64,000 bases of DNA from Streptomyces hyaluromycini (GTDB taxonomy: Bacteria; Actinomycetota; Actinomycetes; Streptomycetales; Streptomycetaceae), in assembly GCF_002217755.1 (NCBI RefSeq), contig NZ_BCFL01000034.1:118060-182059 (forward strand), given 5' to 3'. This document shows positions 30,304 through 39,354 of this stretch, piece after piece (positions within the stretch are counted from its first letter, which is position 1; each line of letters begins with the position of its first letter). The notes beneath the pieces were generated by a model. It ran no database searches and had not been told where the DNA came from. It worked only from the letters and a program-made list of their open reading frames with translations. The position numbers were made by a program, and so were the translations under genes.

Positions 30304-30415
30304 GAGGGAAGGGTAGTGCGCGCCGACGGGCCGTCCACGCGTCATCCCACACCGCGAGACGTGGATCAAAACGGGTGAATACCGGCCGGCGTCACAGGCG
30401 ACCTCAGGGGCGACG

Positions 30416-30844
30416 TCAGAACGGGTGGATGCCGACCGGTGTCGCGGGCGGCGGGCCGTAGCCCTCGGCGATCCGCTGGTGGTAGGTGGCGCGGTCGATG
30501 ACCTCCAGGCCGACGATCTCCCACGCGGGCAGGCCGGCGGTCTGGCGGTGCTCGCCCCACAGGCGCAGGGCGACGGCGGCGGCGTCGTGGAGGTCGCGCG
30601 CCTCTTCCCAGTAGCGGATCTCGGCGTGGTCGCAGGCGTAGCGGCTGGTGAGGAGGAAGGGGTGGTCGTGGGCCAGTTGTTCGAGTCCGCGGCGCAGCTC
30701 CGTCAGGGGGACCTCGGCACCGCAGACGCTGAGGGTGACGTGCCACAGGCGGGGCAGGTCCTGCGGCTCCTCGTAGGTGTCCCCGGCCGCGACGCTCGTC
30801 AGAGCACCGCGGGAGGCCGCAGCCCCAGGGCGCACTCGTCTCAC
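30416..30844 (-). CDS. Conserved hypothetical protein between proA and proB
   Basis: A 142-residue protein. GTG 30844 is supported by AAGGAGG 6 bases upstream. It has alternating beta-strand and helix segments (RLWHVTLSVCGAEVPLTELRR, LEQLAHDHPFLLTSRYACD, EIRYWEEARDLHDAAAVALR) and the C-terminus WEIVGLEVIDRATYHQRIAE. Two cysteines are far apart. There is no signal peptide or membrane segment. It is embedded between proA and proB, as I recall in S. coelicolor, but a proline role is not shown. Family not recognised. Confidence 0.82.
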   Translation of the reverse strand: MRRVRPGAAASRGALTSVAAGDTYEEPQDLPRLWHVTLSVCGAEVPLTELRRGLEQLAHDHPFLLTSRYACDHAEIRYWEEARDLHDAAAVALRLWGEHRQTAGLPAWEIVGLEVIDRATYHQRIAEGYGPPPATPVGIHPF

Positions 30845-30967
30845 GACGGCCTCCTTCAGCTGTGCTCGTGCGGAACGTGGTCCTGAGACAAAGTTGAGCA
30901 GGCCGCAAGGGTTCGTGTGGCGGTTTTACGGAACGTCCCCCACCGGGGTCCGTCGTTACGCCCCGTT

Positions 30968-32095
30968 TTACGGGTGCAGGATCACCAGGTCGTCCCTGTG
31001 TACGACCTCGCGTTCGTACGCCGGGCCCAGCTCGCGTGCCAGCTCCCTGGTCGAACGTCCGATCAGCTGGGGGATCTCCTTGGCGTCGAAGCTGACGAGT
31101 CCGCGGGCCACCGCGCGTCCTTCGGTGTCGCGCAGCTCGACCGGATCACCGGCTGCGAAATCGCCCTCCACGGTGGCGATCCCGGCCGGCAGCAGCGACT
31201 TGCGGCCCTCGACGACCGCGCGGACGGCGCCGTCGTCGAGGGTGAGCGAGCCCTGCGGGGTGGAGGCGTGCTGGAGCCACAGGAGGCGGTCTGCGGACCG
31301 TTTCCCGGTGGGGTGGAAGTAGGTGCCGGTGTCGCCGCCGGAGAGCGCGTCGGCGGCGTGCACGGCGCTGGTGAGGACCACCGGGATGCCCGCGGCGGCG
31401 GCGATCCGGGCGGCCTCCACCTTGGTGACCATCCCGCCGGTACCGACGCCCGCCTTCCCGGCGCTGCCGATCTCGACGCCCGCGAGGTCCTCGGGTCCCT
31501 TCACCTCCGCTATCCGGGAGGTGCCGGGCCTGCTGGGGTCGCCGTCGTAGACGCCGTCGATGTCGGAGAGGAGGACCAGCAGGTCGGCGTGGACGAGGTG
31601 GGCGACGAGGGCGGCGAGGCGGTCGTTGTCGCCGAAGCGGATCTCGTCGGTGGCGACGGTGTCGTTCTCGTTGACGACCGGCAGGGCGCCCATGGCGAGG
31701 AGTTTGTCCAGGGTGCGGGAGGCGTTGCGGTGGTGGGCGCGGCGGCTCATGTCGTCAGAGGTGAGCAGGACCTGGCCGACGCGGACGGCATAGCGGGCGA
31801 AGGAGGCGGTGTAGCGGGCGACGAGCAGGCCCTGGCCGACGCTCGCGGCGGCCTGCTGGCGGGCCAGGTCCCTGGGGCGGCGGCGCAGGCCGAGCGGGGC
31901 GAGTCCGGCGGCGATGGCGCCGGAGGATACGAGGACGATCTCCTTCTCCCCGCCGCCGCGGCTCTTGGCTAGAACGTCGACGAGCGCGTCGACACGGTCG
32001 GCGTCCAGGCCGCCGGAGGCGGTGGTCAGCGAGGAGGAGCCCACCTTGACGACGATCCTGCGGGCCTCGCCGACGGCCTGCCTAGCCCTTGCCAC
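30968..32095 (-). CDS. proB: Glutamate 5-kinase
   Basis: The first step of proline synthesis, phosphorylating glutamate; feedback inhibition by proline is typical. From GTG 32095 the product is 375 residues. The N-terminal kinase domain has RRIVVKVGSSSLTT, VLVSSGAIAAGL, NENDTVATDEIRFGDND and GTGGMVTKVEAARIA. The C-terminal PUA domain is present (GDFAAGDPVELRDTEGRAVAR). The longer start at 32128 lacks support. In many actinobacteria proB follows obgE directly; here a 10-kb wall-polymer cluster separates them. Confidence 0.97.
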   Translation of the reverse strand: MARARQAVGEARRIVVKVGSSSLTTASGGLDADRVDALVDVLAKSRGGGEKEIVLVSSGAIAAGLAPLGLRRRPRDLARQQAAASVGQGLLVARYTASFARYAVRVGQVLLTSDDMSRRAHHRNASRTLDKLLAMGALPVVNENDTVATDEIRFGDNDRLAALVAHLVHADLLVLLSDIDGVYDGDPSRPGTSRIAEVKGPEDLAGVEIGSAGKAGVGTGGMVTKVEAARIAAAAGIPVVLTSAVHAADALSGGDTGTYFHPTGKRSADRLLWLQHASTPQGSLTLDDGAVRAVVEGRKSLLPAGIATVEGDFAAGDPVELRDTEGRAVARGLVSFDAKEIPQLIGRSTRELARELGPAYEREVVHRDDLVILHP

Positions 32096-32320
32096 GTCCT
32101 GTCCCCACTTCCTTACGCGTGGCAGCAATCTACGCGAAGGGGATGCACGGGGGACGCGTCCGTCCAGCCTCCGGACATCGGGGCGGACGGGAACACCCGC
32201 AGACGATGAGTGATCGATTGACCACGCCCCGCTTATGGCAAAAAGGTTGCACTGACTGCTTATAGAAATCGAAGCAAACGCAAAGTTAATTTGAAGTTTG
32301 TGTCATCTAAAGTTCGCAGC

Positions 32321-33721
32321 GTGAAGCGCATCCTCCTCAGGTCGGGGAAGAGTCCCTACGACGTCGTCACGGTCGAGGAGGCTCTGCACCGGGACGTCAT
32401 CGCCACCAACTCGGGCAACCTGATCTTCAGCGACGCCGCCCACAAGATCCTCGAGACACCGGGCACCGAGGTCGTCTCGAACGGCATGCCCTCCGAGGCC
32501 TCCGCCGCCGCACGCATCAACGAGGAGTACGACGCCTTCGTCGTCCCGCTCGCCAACGCCTTCCGGCCCTCCTTCGAGAGCGCGTTGAAGCGGATGACCC
32601 GGCTGATCTCCAGGCTGGACATCCCGGTGGTCGTGCTCGGCGTCGGTGCGCAGACCGGAGTGAGCTACAACCCGGAACGGCTCAAGCGGATGGAGCCGAC
32701 CGTGCGGGAGTTCTGCGCGGCGGTACTGGAGCGCAGTGCGTCGATCGGCGTGCGGGGTGAGTTCACCGAGCAGTACCTGAAGACCATGGGCTTCAAGGAC
32801 GTCGAGGTCATCGGCTGCCCCTCGCTGTTCATGTACGGCGAACGGCTCCCGGTGCACAAGAAGGCGCTGGAGTTGACGCCGGCATCGCGGATCGCGATCA
32901 ACGGCTCGCACAGTGCCGTACGTGCGCAGGGCCTGGACCGGATCATCACGCGCACCCACGAGCGCTATCCGAATCTGCGTTTCGTCGGCCAGAACCTCAG
33001 TGACGCACGGCAGTTGCACTGGCGGGACCTGTCGGATCCCAACGCCGCGGTGACCGCGATGCCGACCCACCCGGACCATCCGATGTTCCGCGAGGACAAG
33101 GCCCGGGTCTACGTCGACCCGGTCACCTGGATCGACGATCTGCGCTCCTTCGACTTCTCCTTCGGTTCGCGCATCCACGGCAACATCGCGGCGTTGCTGG
33201 CCGGCACGCCGGCCACGGTGCTGTGCGGTGACTCGCGGACGCTGGAACTGTGCCGTTACTTCGAGATTCCGCACCGGCGGCTGGACCAGGCGGTGAAGGA
33301 CCCCGAGTCGGCGGATCCGGCGAAGCTGTACGCGGAGGCCGACTTCGGCGGACTGGTCGGCGGTCACCGGGAGCGTTTCGAGCGGTTCACCGGGTTCCTC
33401 GACAGGAACGGGCTGGAGAACACCTTCACGCACGGCGACGGCGGAGCGGCCTTCGAGGAGCGGATGCGGACGCTGCCGTTCCCGGCGGGAATCCGCCCCT
33501 GGAACGACGCGGACGTCGCCTCGCTCACCTCGCGGTTCGGCTGGCTGCACAGCCGTATCGAGGAACTGTCGCTGGACAACGCCCGGTTGGAGAAGGAACT
33601 GGCGCGTGCCGGGGCACGCGCCGCCAAGACGGCCGCCGCGCCGGCGCCGGCCTCGGTCTACCGGCGGGCCCGGCGAGCCGTGGGCAAGCCGATCCGCCGG
33701 GCGCTGGGGTCGGGCGGATAA
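32321..33721 (+). CDS. Polysaccharide pyruvyltransferase-family protein
   Basis: A protein of about 466 residues of the PF04230 type. The start is uncertain: GTG 32321 gives MKRILLRSGKSPYDVVTVEE, while GTG 32300 and TTG 32291 lie upstream. A Rossmann-like core has VVLGVGAQTG, SIGVRGEFTEQYL, EVIGCPSLFMYG, ASRIAINGSHSA and the C-terminal SFDFSFGSRIHGNIAALLAGTPA, typical of the family. A charged helical tail with a coiled-coil look follows (RIEELSLDNARLEKELARA). Such enzymes add pyruvate ketals to envelope glycans. It is preceded by an AT-rich promoter region and converges on the GT2 gene. Confidence 0.82.
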   Translation: MKRILLRSGKSPYDVVTVEEALHRDVIATNSGNLIFSDAAHKILETPGTEVVSNGMPSEASAAARINEEYDAFVVPLANAFRPSFESALKRMTRLISRLDIPVVVLGVGAQTGVSYNPERLKRMEPTVREFCAAVLERSASIGVRGEFTEQYLKTMGFKDVEVIGCPSLFMYGERLPVHKKALELTPASRIAINGSHSAVRAQGLDRIITRTHERYPNLRFVGQNLSDARQLHWRDLSDPNAAVTAMPTHPDHPMFREDKARVYVDPVTWIDDLRSFDFSFGSRIHGNIAALLAGTPATVLCGDSRTLELCRYFEIPHRRLDQAVKDPESADPAKLYAEADFGGLVGGHRERFERFTGFLDRNGLENTFTHGDGGAAFEERMRTLPFPAGIRPWNDADVASLTSRFGWLHSRIEELSLDNARLEKELARAGARAAKTAAAPAPASVYRRARRAVGKPIRRALGSGG

Positions 33722-33735
33722 CCGCGCGGGGCCGG

Positions 33736-34950
33736 TCAGGCCGCCGCCGCCTTCACGTCCCGGGTCGGCAGCGACCGCCGCAGCTTGCGCAGCGCGCGCC
33801 GCAGGACGTTGTTGGCGGCCTCCTCGCGGTAGCCCTTGACGGCGCGGGCCTCGCGGGGTTCGGCGAGATAGATCCAGTCGGGTAGGCCGGCGGCCTTGGA
33901 TCGGAAGTGCGGGTAGCCGAGGTAGACGCGGGTGCCGCGCTTCTCCAGGACGGGAGTGGGCTTCTTCTTGGCCCGTACGAACTCCACGACGTCCGGGAGG
34001 AGCTCGGTACGCCGGACGGCGACCAGGTGCAGCTGGAGCCGCTCGTGGACCTTGAGGCGGCGGGCCACCTCGGGGTTCCAGTGGGCGTCCATCAGCGGCC
34101 TGACGAGCTCCAGTTTGTGCTGCCGTACCTCGTCGGTGTCCTTGAGGAACTTGGGGCCGAACTGCGGGAGCAGCGTGACCTTGAACGGCCGGACCATGAG
34201 GCTGTCGCGCCGCGGCCCTGCCGGGACCATCTCGGCGATCAGGTTGATCAGGGCGCGCGCGGAGTCGAAGCGGAGGGTGTAGCTGCCGCTCTTGGTGACG
34301 TGTTTGCCGTCCTCGCGGCCGACGAGGTAGTAGCAGGGGTAGTCGGCGACCACGGAGACGCCGTCGGCGCGCAGATAGGCCTCCATGGTGAACAGCGCGT
34401 CCTCGCCGGTCCACAGGGACTCGTCGAACCGCATGCTGTGCCGTTCCAGCAGGGCGCGGCGGAAGAGTTTCTGGGCGCTGAGCGCGAACTTGATGTTGGA
34501 GGAGAAGACGTCGGTACGGCCGAGGGTCTCGCCCCACATCGACTGCGGTGCTTTGCGGTTGATCCCCTCGACCTTGCCGAGGACGACGTCGGTGTTGTTC
34601 TTGTCGGCCGTCGCGACCATGCGTTCCAGCGCCTCGGGGCCGAGCCGGTCGTCGGCGTCCAGGAAGAACACGTAGCGGCCGCCGGCCTTGGCGAGGCCGA
34701 CGTTGCGCGGGCCGCTGGGGCCGCCGGAGTTCTGCTGGCGGATGACGGTCACCGGCATGGCGGCGCGGGCCGCGAACTCCTCCAGGTACTCCCCCGTGCC
34801 GTCGGTGGAGCCGTCGTCGACGGCGATGACCTCCATGCGGGCCGCGTCGAGGGTCTGGTGCTCGACGGAGGCCAGACATTCGACCAGGTACGGCATCGCT
34901 TCGTACGCCCCGATGATCACGGTCACATCAGGCTGCGCAACGACGGTCAC
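33736..34950 (-). CDS. GT2-family glycosyltransferase
   Basis: A 404-residue cytoplasmic enzyme. The N-terminal GT-A domain has VTVIIGAYEAMPYLVECL, VIAVDDGSTDGT, GGPSGPRNVGL and the metal-binding FLDADDRLGPEA. The C-terminal half continues with the TGEDALFTMEAYLRAD acceptor/catalytic motif and the WIYLAEPREA segment, as in teichoic-acid glycosyltransferases such as TagA/TarQ-like GT2 proteins. The GTG start lies just after GGGGGAAAC. Its sugar donor and acceptor are unknown; the context implies a wall or capsule polymer. Confidence 0.88.
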   Translation of the reverse strand: MTVVAQPDVTVIIGAYEAMPYLVECLASVEHQTLDAARMEVIAVDDGSTDGTGEYLEEFAARAAMPVTVIRQQNSGGPSGPRNVGLAKAGGRYVFFLDADDRLGPEALERMVATADKNNTDVVLGKVEGINRKAPQSMWGETLGRTDVFSSNIKFALSAQKLFRRALLERHSMRFDESLWTGEDALFTMEAYLRADGVSVVADYPCYYLVGREDGKHVTKSGSYTLRFDSARALINLIAEMVPAGPRRDSLMVRPFKVTLLPQFGPKFLKDTDEVRQHKLELVRPLMDAHWNPEVARRLKVHERLQLHLVAVRRTELLPDVVEFVRAKKKPTPVLEKRGTRVYLGYPHFRSKAAGLPDWIYLAEPREARAVKGYREEAANNVLRRALRKLRRSLPTRDVKAAAA

Positions 34951-35217
34951 GTTTCCCCCTAGTCAATGGTGCGTTCCCCCTGCGTCACCTCGATCGCAAC
35001 GTCTTAGATGGCTGACCGACACGACAGGTTGCCTTGGAGTACGCACTCAGTGGCCCAGCTCACATGACGAACGGACAGCTGGGTGGTGTACAGCGGGTTA
35101 CACGGGACAGTACGGGCACACGGTAAGAGCTGCTCAACACGAACGGCGAAGCATGGGTAAGAAGAAATCTGCGTATTACTAAGCAGAGGTAAGAGAACTC
35201 TGGCTTCGGCACAACCG
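34951..35217. other. Intergenic region with GT2 promoter, no clear gene
   Basis: This gap between the GT2 start and the TagF terminator should contain the GT2 promoter. It is relatively AT-rich toward the right. A 9-codon plus-strand ORF (MGKKKSAYY, 35153-35182) is the only other feature seen, without strong support as a gene. Confidence 0.4.
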
Positions 35218-35261
35218 GAACGGGCCCGGTTCCGGGGAGATCCCCGGGGCCGGGCCCGTTC
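35218..35261 (-). terminator. Terminator of the TagF-like gene
   Basis: GAACGGGCCCGG (35218-35229) pairs perfectly with CCGGGCCCGTTC (35250-35261), and an inner CCGGGG/CCCCGG stem extends the hairpin. It is 17 bases downstream of the TagF-like stop. Confidence 0.8.
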
Positions 35262-35277
35262 GCGGTCCTTGCGAGTG

Positions 35278-37410
35278 TCAGCCGGCGGTCGCACCCTCCG
35301 CCTCGCCGGCGGTCGTCCGCGGCTTTCCGCCGGGCAGCGCCTCGGCGAGTTCGGCCGCCTCGGGGTCACCGGCCGCGATCCGGGCCTCCTGGCCCAGGTT
35401 GCGCGTCTCGGCCTTGCGGGCGAGCGCGGCCACCGCGTCGTTGAACTGCTCGATGGAGGTCGGCTCGTCCGGCCCGAGCAGGTAGTGCTTGAGCTCGTCC
35501 CGGTCCGCGGCGAGCGGATCGGCCGACGGGTCGCGTACGGCGTCCAGGAGGCCGCCGAGTTCCTTGGCACTGTTGGAGAGGATCACGGCGGCGCGCACGG
35601 CGGTGTTCGCCCGCTTGAACTCCTCCACGCCGAGGCCGGCGGAGTCGGTGACGGCGTAGGGCTTGCCGCTCGCGATGAAGTCGGAGACCACGCTGGAGAT
35701 GTCGGAGACCATCGCGTCGGAGACGTTGAAGCAGTCGTAGAGCCGGGGCTCGGCGCCCGTGATGACGGCGTGCCGGTACGACGGCAGGGCCTGCCAGTAG
35801 AAGTCGTTCCAGTCGGCGCGCAGCCGGGCGATCTCCTCGTGCTTCTTCAGGTCGACGACGTCGTCCCGGCTGGCCTCGGCCTCGTCGCGCTTGTCGTCAC
35901 CCGTGCCGGCCAGCTCGGTCAGACGGGTCTCGATGCGGGTCAGTTCGGCCTTCGCCGCCGTCTGGGCGGCGGTGTCGGCGGTGTCGGCGGTGTCGGCGGT
36001 GAAGCGGGCATCGGTGGCACGGGACGCGGCGGCCTTCTCGACGAGGGCGGTGACGCGCCGGTGGGCGGCGCCGGCCTCGGCGCTGACGGTGCCGGTGAAG
36101 GGGTGCGGCTTGTACAGGACGCGGACCGGCGGGTCGGCCTTGACCAGCTTCTTCACGATGTTCTCGCCGGCGAGGACGAGCGAGGTGTTGCCGGGGTCGC
36201 CGTCCCAGCCCTCCCAGGTGGGCGCGTAGAGCACGGTGGGGATACGGCCGTCGGGGACGCCCTGCCAGCTCTGGATGGGGGCCAGCTGGGGGCGGCCGAC
36301 CTCGACGATGTCGTCGTCGCGGACGCCGACGTCGGCGATGGCGTAGCGGTCGCGGCCCGCGCGGCCCGCGGTCCACACCTCGTCGTACGCCTTGCTGAAC
36401 GGGTTGACGCTGGCCAGCTTGTCGCTGTCGCCGTGGCCGATGAAGACGTGCTTCATGGTGGGGACGCGCAGCAGGTGGATGTTCTTGCCGACGTTGGCCG
36501 CGTAGAGGGCGACGCGGACCGTGGAGAGGTCCATGTTCATCAGGTGCACGCCGCCGGGCACGCAGATGACGGGGACGCTGGTCGGGGCGAGGCTCTGCAG
36601 GATGACCCGCTCGCGCAGCAGGATCAGCGGGCGGGACTCCAGCTGTTCCATGGTCTCCAGCCACATGTTGACCTGGTAGGCGGAGTCCTTGGAGCCGGAG
36701 AAGTACAGCACGGTCCCGGGCCGGTACTCGGCCAGCCAGTCGTCGACGGCGGCCAGCACGGTGTCGGCGTCGGGCGGGGTCTTGCGGCCGCGCACGTACG
36801 GCATGAGCACCAGTACGTACAGGCTGCCCAGGGCCAGGGTGATCCCGATGCCGACGAATCCGGCGATCACGTTGTCCGTCGCCGCCGAGATCAGCAGGCC
36901 GACGACGGCCGCGAGGTCGAGGTGGAGCATCTTCTCGGCGGAGCGGTCGAGCAGGCCGCGCGGCGGGGCGTCCGGGATGCGGATGCGGGACTTCAGGTCG
37001 ACGTTGCGGGTGGCGACCGGCATCCGGCGGCGGTTGCGGATCAGGGTGACCACTGCGCCGTGCGGGGCCTGCAGGCCGTAGAAGGCGATGAAGCAGGCGA
37101 TCGCACCGTAGAAGACCAGGCCGTTCGAGAGGTCCATGCGGGCCAGCAGCAGGATCAGCAGCAGCTGCCGGATCAGGAAGCGGATCGACAGACCGGCCCG
37201 GACCTTGCTCAGGCGGTTGATGAGGTAGCTGCCCTTGCGGTGCAGGTAGTGGTCCGCCAGGTACGTGACGGCGGCCGCGGCCGCGAAGGCGTAGATGCTC
37301 GGGACGAGCGCGGCGACCATGAGGACCGGGAAGCCCAGCACCATGAGTGCCGCCGCGGCCAGCTCGGCCGCGCTGCCCACCCGGGCGACGCGAATAGCGG
37401 TGGATATCAC
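35278..37410 (-). CDS. TagF-like CDP-glycerol/polyol glycerophosphotransferase
   Basis: A 710-residue membrane-associated polymerase. The first ~220 residues hold about six hydrophobic helices. The C-terminal glycerophosphotransferase-like domain has HVFIGHGDSDKLASVNPFSKAY, the catalytic-type GHGDSDK, then TVLYAPTWEGWDGDP, VLYKPHPFT and SDAMVSDISSVVSDFIASGKP, all standard in TagF/TarL proteins. A Thr-Ala-Asp triplet repeat is near residue 470. GTG start. It probably polymerises or primes a polyol- or sugar-phosphate wall polymer; the substrate could be the product of the neighbouring CDP-ribitol-like enzyme. Confidence 0.87.
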   Translation of the reverse strand: MISTAIRVARVGSAAELAAAALMVLGFPVLMVAALVPSIYAFAAAAAVTYLADHYLHRKGSYLINRLSKVRAGLSIRFLIRQLLLILLLARMDLSNGLVFYGAIACFIAFYGLQAPHGAVVTLIRNRRRMPVATRNVDLKSRIRIPDAPPRGLLDRSAEKMLHLDLAAVVGLLISAATDNVIAGFVGIGITLALGSLYVLVLMPYVRGRKTPPDADTVLAAVDDWLAEYRPGTVLYFSGSKDSAYQVNMWLETMEQLESRPLILLRERVILQSLAPTSVPVICVPGGVHLMNMDLSTVRVALYAANVGKNIHLLRVPTMKHVFIGHGDSDKLASVNPFSKAYDEVWTAGRAGRDRYAIADVGVRDDDIVEVGRPQLAPIQSWQGVPDGRIPTVLYAPTWEGWDGDPGNTSLVLAGENIVKKLVKADPPVRVLYKPHPFTGTVSAEAGAAHRRVTALVEKAAASRATDARFTADTADTADTAAQTAAKAELTRIETRLTELAGTGDDKRDEAEASRDDVVDLKKHEEIARLRADWNDFYWQALPSYRHAVITGAEPRLYDCFNVSDAMVSDISSVVSDFIASGKPYAVTDSAGLGVEEFKRANTAVRAAVILSNSAKELGGLLDAVRDPSADPLAADRDELKHYLLGPDEPTSIEQFNDAVAALARKAETRNLGQEARIAAGDPEAAELAEALPGGKPRTTAGEAEGATAG

Positions 37411-37489
37411 GGAGAACCTTTTGCTGACAAAAAGGCCGGAATTTGACCTTGCGGACGATCTGGGAGGTGTCGATCTGGGTTTTTACGGG

Positions 37490-37540
37490 TTCAGGCCCCT
37501 GTGAATGCTCAGCGAACGCGCGCAACCACAGAGGCCTGAA
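37490..37540 (-). terminator. Terminator of the cytidylyltransferase/SDR gene
   Basis: TTCAGGCC-C-CTGTG (37490-37503) pairs with CACAG-A-GGCCTGAA (37527-37540) around a 23-base loop. It lies between the stop at 37565 and the TagF-like gene. There is no U-tract. Confidence 0.55.
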
Positions 37541-37564
37541 TTACAGATGACTAATAGCTGTCGA

Positions 37565-39064
37565 TTATGCCACGCCGTCCTGTCGGTCCAGGACACTGGC
37601 CAGGGCCTGCTCGAAGCCGGAGGCCTGGCCGGCGGCCGCCGTCGGGTCCTGCTGGCGGACGTCGATGACATGGCCGGTGAGTTCGGAGAGCAGCACGTCG
37701 AGGGAGGTGCGGGCGACGGCCTCGGAGGAGAGCAGGGAGCCCGCGGGTTCCTGGCCGAACGCCTTGGTGCGCATCGGGGTGGCGGTGCGCTCGGGGTTGA
37801 TGCAGTTGACGCGGACGGCGTCGCCGGCCCACTCGTCGGACAGGGCCTGGGTGAGGTTCACCATGGCGGCCTTGGTCGAGGAGTAGAGGCTGTACTCGGC
37901 GCGGCCGCGGGTGTAGCTGCTGGAGGTGTAGAGCAGCAGCTGGCCCTGGGTCTCGGCGAGGTACTTGTAGCTGGAGCGGGCGATCTGCACCGGGGCGAGG
38001 TAGTTGACCTTCAGCGCCTCTTCGATGGTGGCGTTGTCGGTCTCGGCGAGCTTGCCGATGCGCAGTACGCCCGCGGTGTTGACGACGTAGTCGATGCGGC
38101 CGGTCTCGGCGTACGCCTTGGAGAGCGCGTCGTCGACCTCTTCCGGGTTCTCCACGTGGGTGCCGGTGGTGGAGCGGCCGAGGGCGTAGACGTTGGCGCC
38201 GTAGGACTCGGCGAGTTCGGCGATGTCCTTGCCGATGCCGTACGAACCGCCGAAGATCACCGCGGTCTTGCCGGTGAGGAGCTCGCGGTAGGCGTCCTCG
38301 CTCTTCTGCTCGGGGGTGGCGGTGGAGGCGAGCTGGAAGAGCTTGTCGGCGATGAAGACGTCGACGGGCTGGGTGACCTTCATGTTGTACTCGTCGCCGG
38401 CGACGACGTGGATCGGCACGTCCGGCAGGTACTTGAGGACGACGGAGCAGTCGTCGGTGGCCTGGAAGTTGGGGTCGCCGTCGGCGACCGCGTAGGCCCG
38501 CTTGATCGTGGACAGCTTGAACGCCTGCGGGGTCTGGCCGCGGCGCAGCCTGGAGCGGTCCGGGATCTCGGTGATGAACTCGCCGTCCCCGCCGTGGGTG
38601 CGGGTGACGATGATGGTGTCGGCGGACGGGATGGCGACGTCGACGGCCTGGTAGCGCTCCAGCGCGGTCACGCAGTCGTCGATGACGCGCTGCGACAGCA
38701 GGGGGCGTACGGCGTCGTGGAAGAGGACGTTGAGGTCCTCGCCCTCGGCCAGGCCCTCGCCGAGGGCCGCGATGGCTCGCTCGGTGGTCTCGTTCCGCGT
38801 GTTGCCGCCCTCGATGACCTTCTTGACCTTGGTGAACCCGGCCTTGGCGACGATCTTCTCGACGTCCGCAACGTAGCCCGGTGCCATCAGCACGATGATG
38901 TCGTCGATCGACCCCGCCTTCTCGAAGGTGGCCAGGGTGTGCTCGATGACGGCCTTGCCGGCGATCTTCAGCAGCTGCTTGGGGATCGACAGACCCACCC
39001 GCTGGCCGGTGCCACCGGCCAGGATCACTGCGGTGGTTCGGGGCTTGGCTATGTGCTGGGACAC
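37565..39064 (-). CDS. Bifunctional cytidylyltransferase/short-chain reductase (CDP-ribitol synthase type)
   Basis: A 499-residue two-domain enzyme. Residues 10-245 form an IspD/TarI-type cytidylyltransferase (LAGGTGQRVG, PKQLL, FHDAVRPLL, IEGGNTRNET, GQTPQAFKL). Residues 265-480 form an SDR (FGGSYGIG at 272-278, NTAGVL, YSLYSSTK with Tyr394/Lys398). The same order occurs in Acs1/Bcs1 of Haemophilus, which reduce ribulose-5-phosphate and form CDP-ribitol. GTG 39064 has AGGTAGG upstream; ATG 39085 is less likely. The whole cluster fits synthesis of a ribitol- or related polyol-phosphate polymer, which is inference. Confidence 0.87.
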   Translation of the reverse strand: MSQHIAKPRTTAVILAGGTGQRVGLSIPKQLLKIAGKAVIEHTLATFEKAGSIDDIIVLMAPGYVADVEKIVAKAGFTKVKKVIEGGNTRNETTERAIAALGEGLAEGEDLNVLFHDAVRPLLSQRVIDDCVTALERYQAVDVAIPSADTIIVTRTHGGDGEFITEIPDRSRLRRGQTPQAFKLSTIKRAYAVADGDPNFQATDDCSVVLKYLPDVPIHVVAGDEYNMKVTQPVDVFIADKLFQLASTATPEQKSEDAYRELLTGKTAVIFGGSYGIGKDIAELAESYGANVYALGRSTTGTHVENPEEVDDALSKAYAETGRIDYVVNTAGVLRIGKLAETDNATIEEALKVNYLAPVQIARSSYKYLAETQGQLLLYTSSSYTRGRAEYSLYSSTKAAMVNLTQALSDEWAGDAVRVNCINPERTATPMRTKAFGQEPAGSLLSSEAVARTSLDVLLSELTGHVIDVRQQDPTAAAGQASGFEQALASVLDRQDGVA

Positions 39065-39124
39065 AGGTGACCTACCTTGGGGCATCAGGGAACCAGGAAA
39101 TGGTCCCACTTCCGGTAACCGCTG

Positions 39125-39180
39125 TGCAAGGTGAGCGCCGTCCGCTGCATATGTGCCCGCAACCTTTCATTCACCTTGCA
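39125..39180. promoter_or_regulatory. Long-spaced inverted repeat upstream of the CDP-ribitol synthase
   Basis: TGCAAGGTGA (39125-39134) and TCACCTTGCA (39171-39180) are perfect 10-bp inverted repeats, 36 bases apart, about 61-116 bases upstream of the GTG at 39064. They could be two operator half-sites or a large hairpin in the leader. Confidence 0.4.
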
Positions 39181-39354
39181 TCGCTGGTGATGGGCGTCGC
39201 CCGCCGGACCACTGGAGGAGTTCCGTGAATGTGCTGTGAGTAACTACACAGCGCATTCCGATTGCTGTGCGTGACGCGATGCACGTCTCAGCAGCGCTAC
39301 GCCGTGCTACGGGGACGGCTTAGCCGGGCTACGCCGTCCCCCCCTTCCTGCATC

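Noticed and set aside
29029..30378. 449-codon plus-strand frame opposite proA
   Set aside because: Mirror of proA codons; Val/Gly/Asp-rich without a fold signature.
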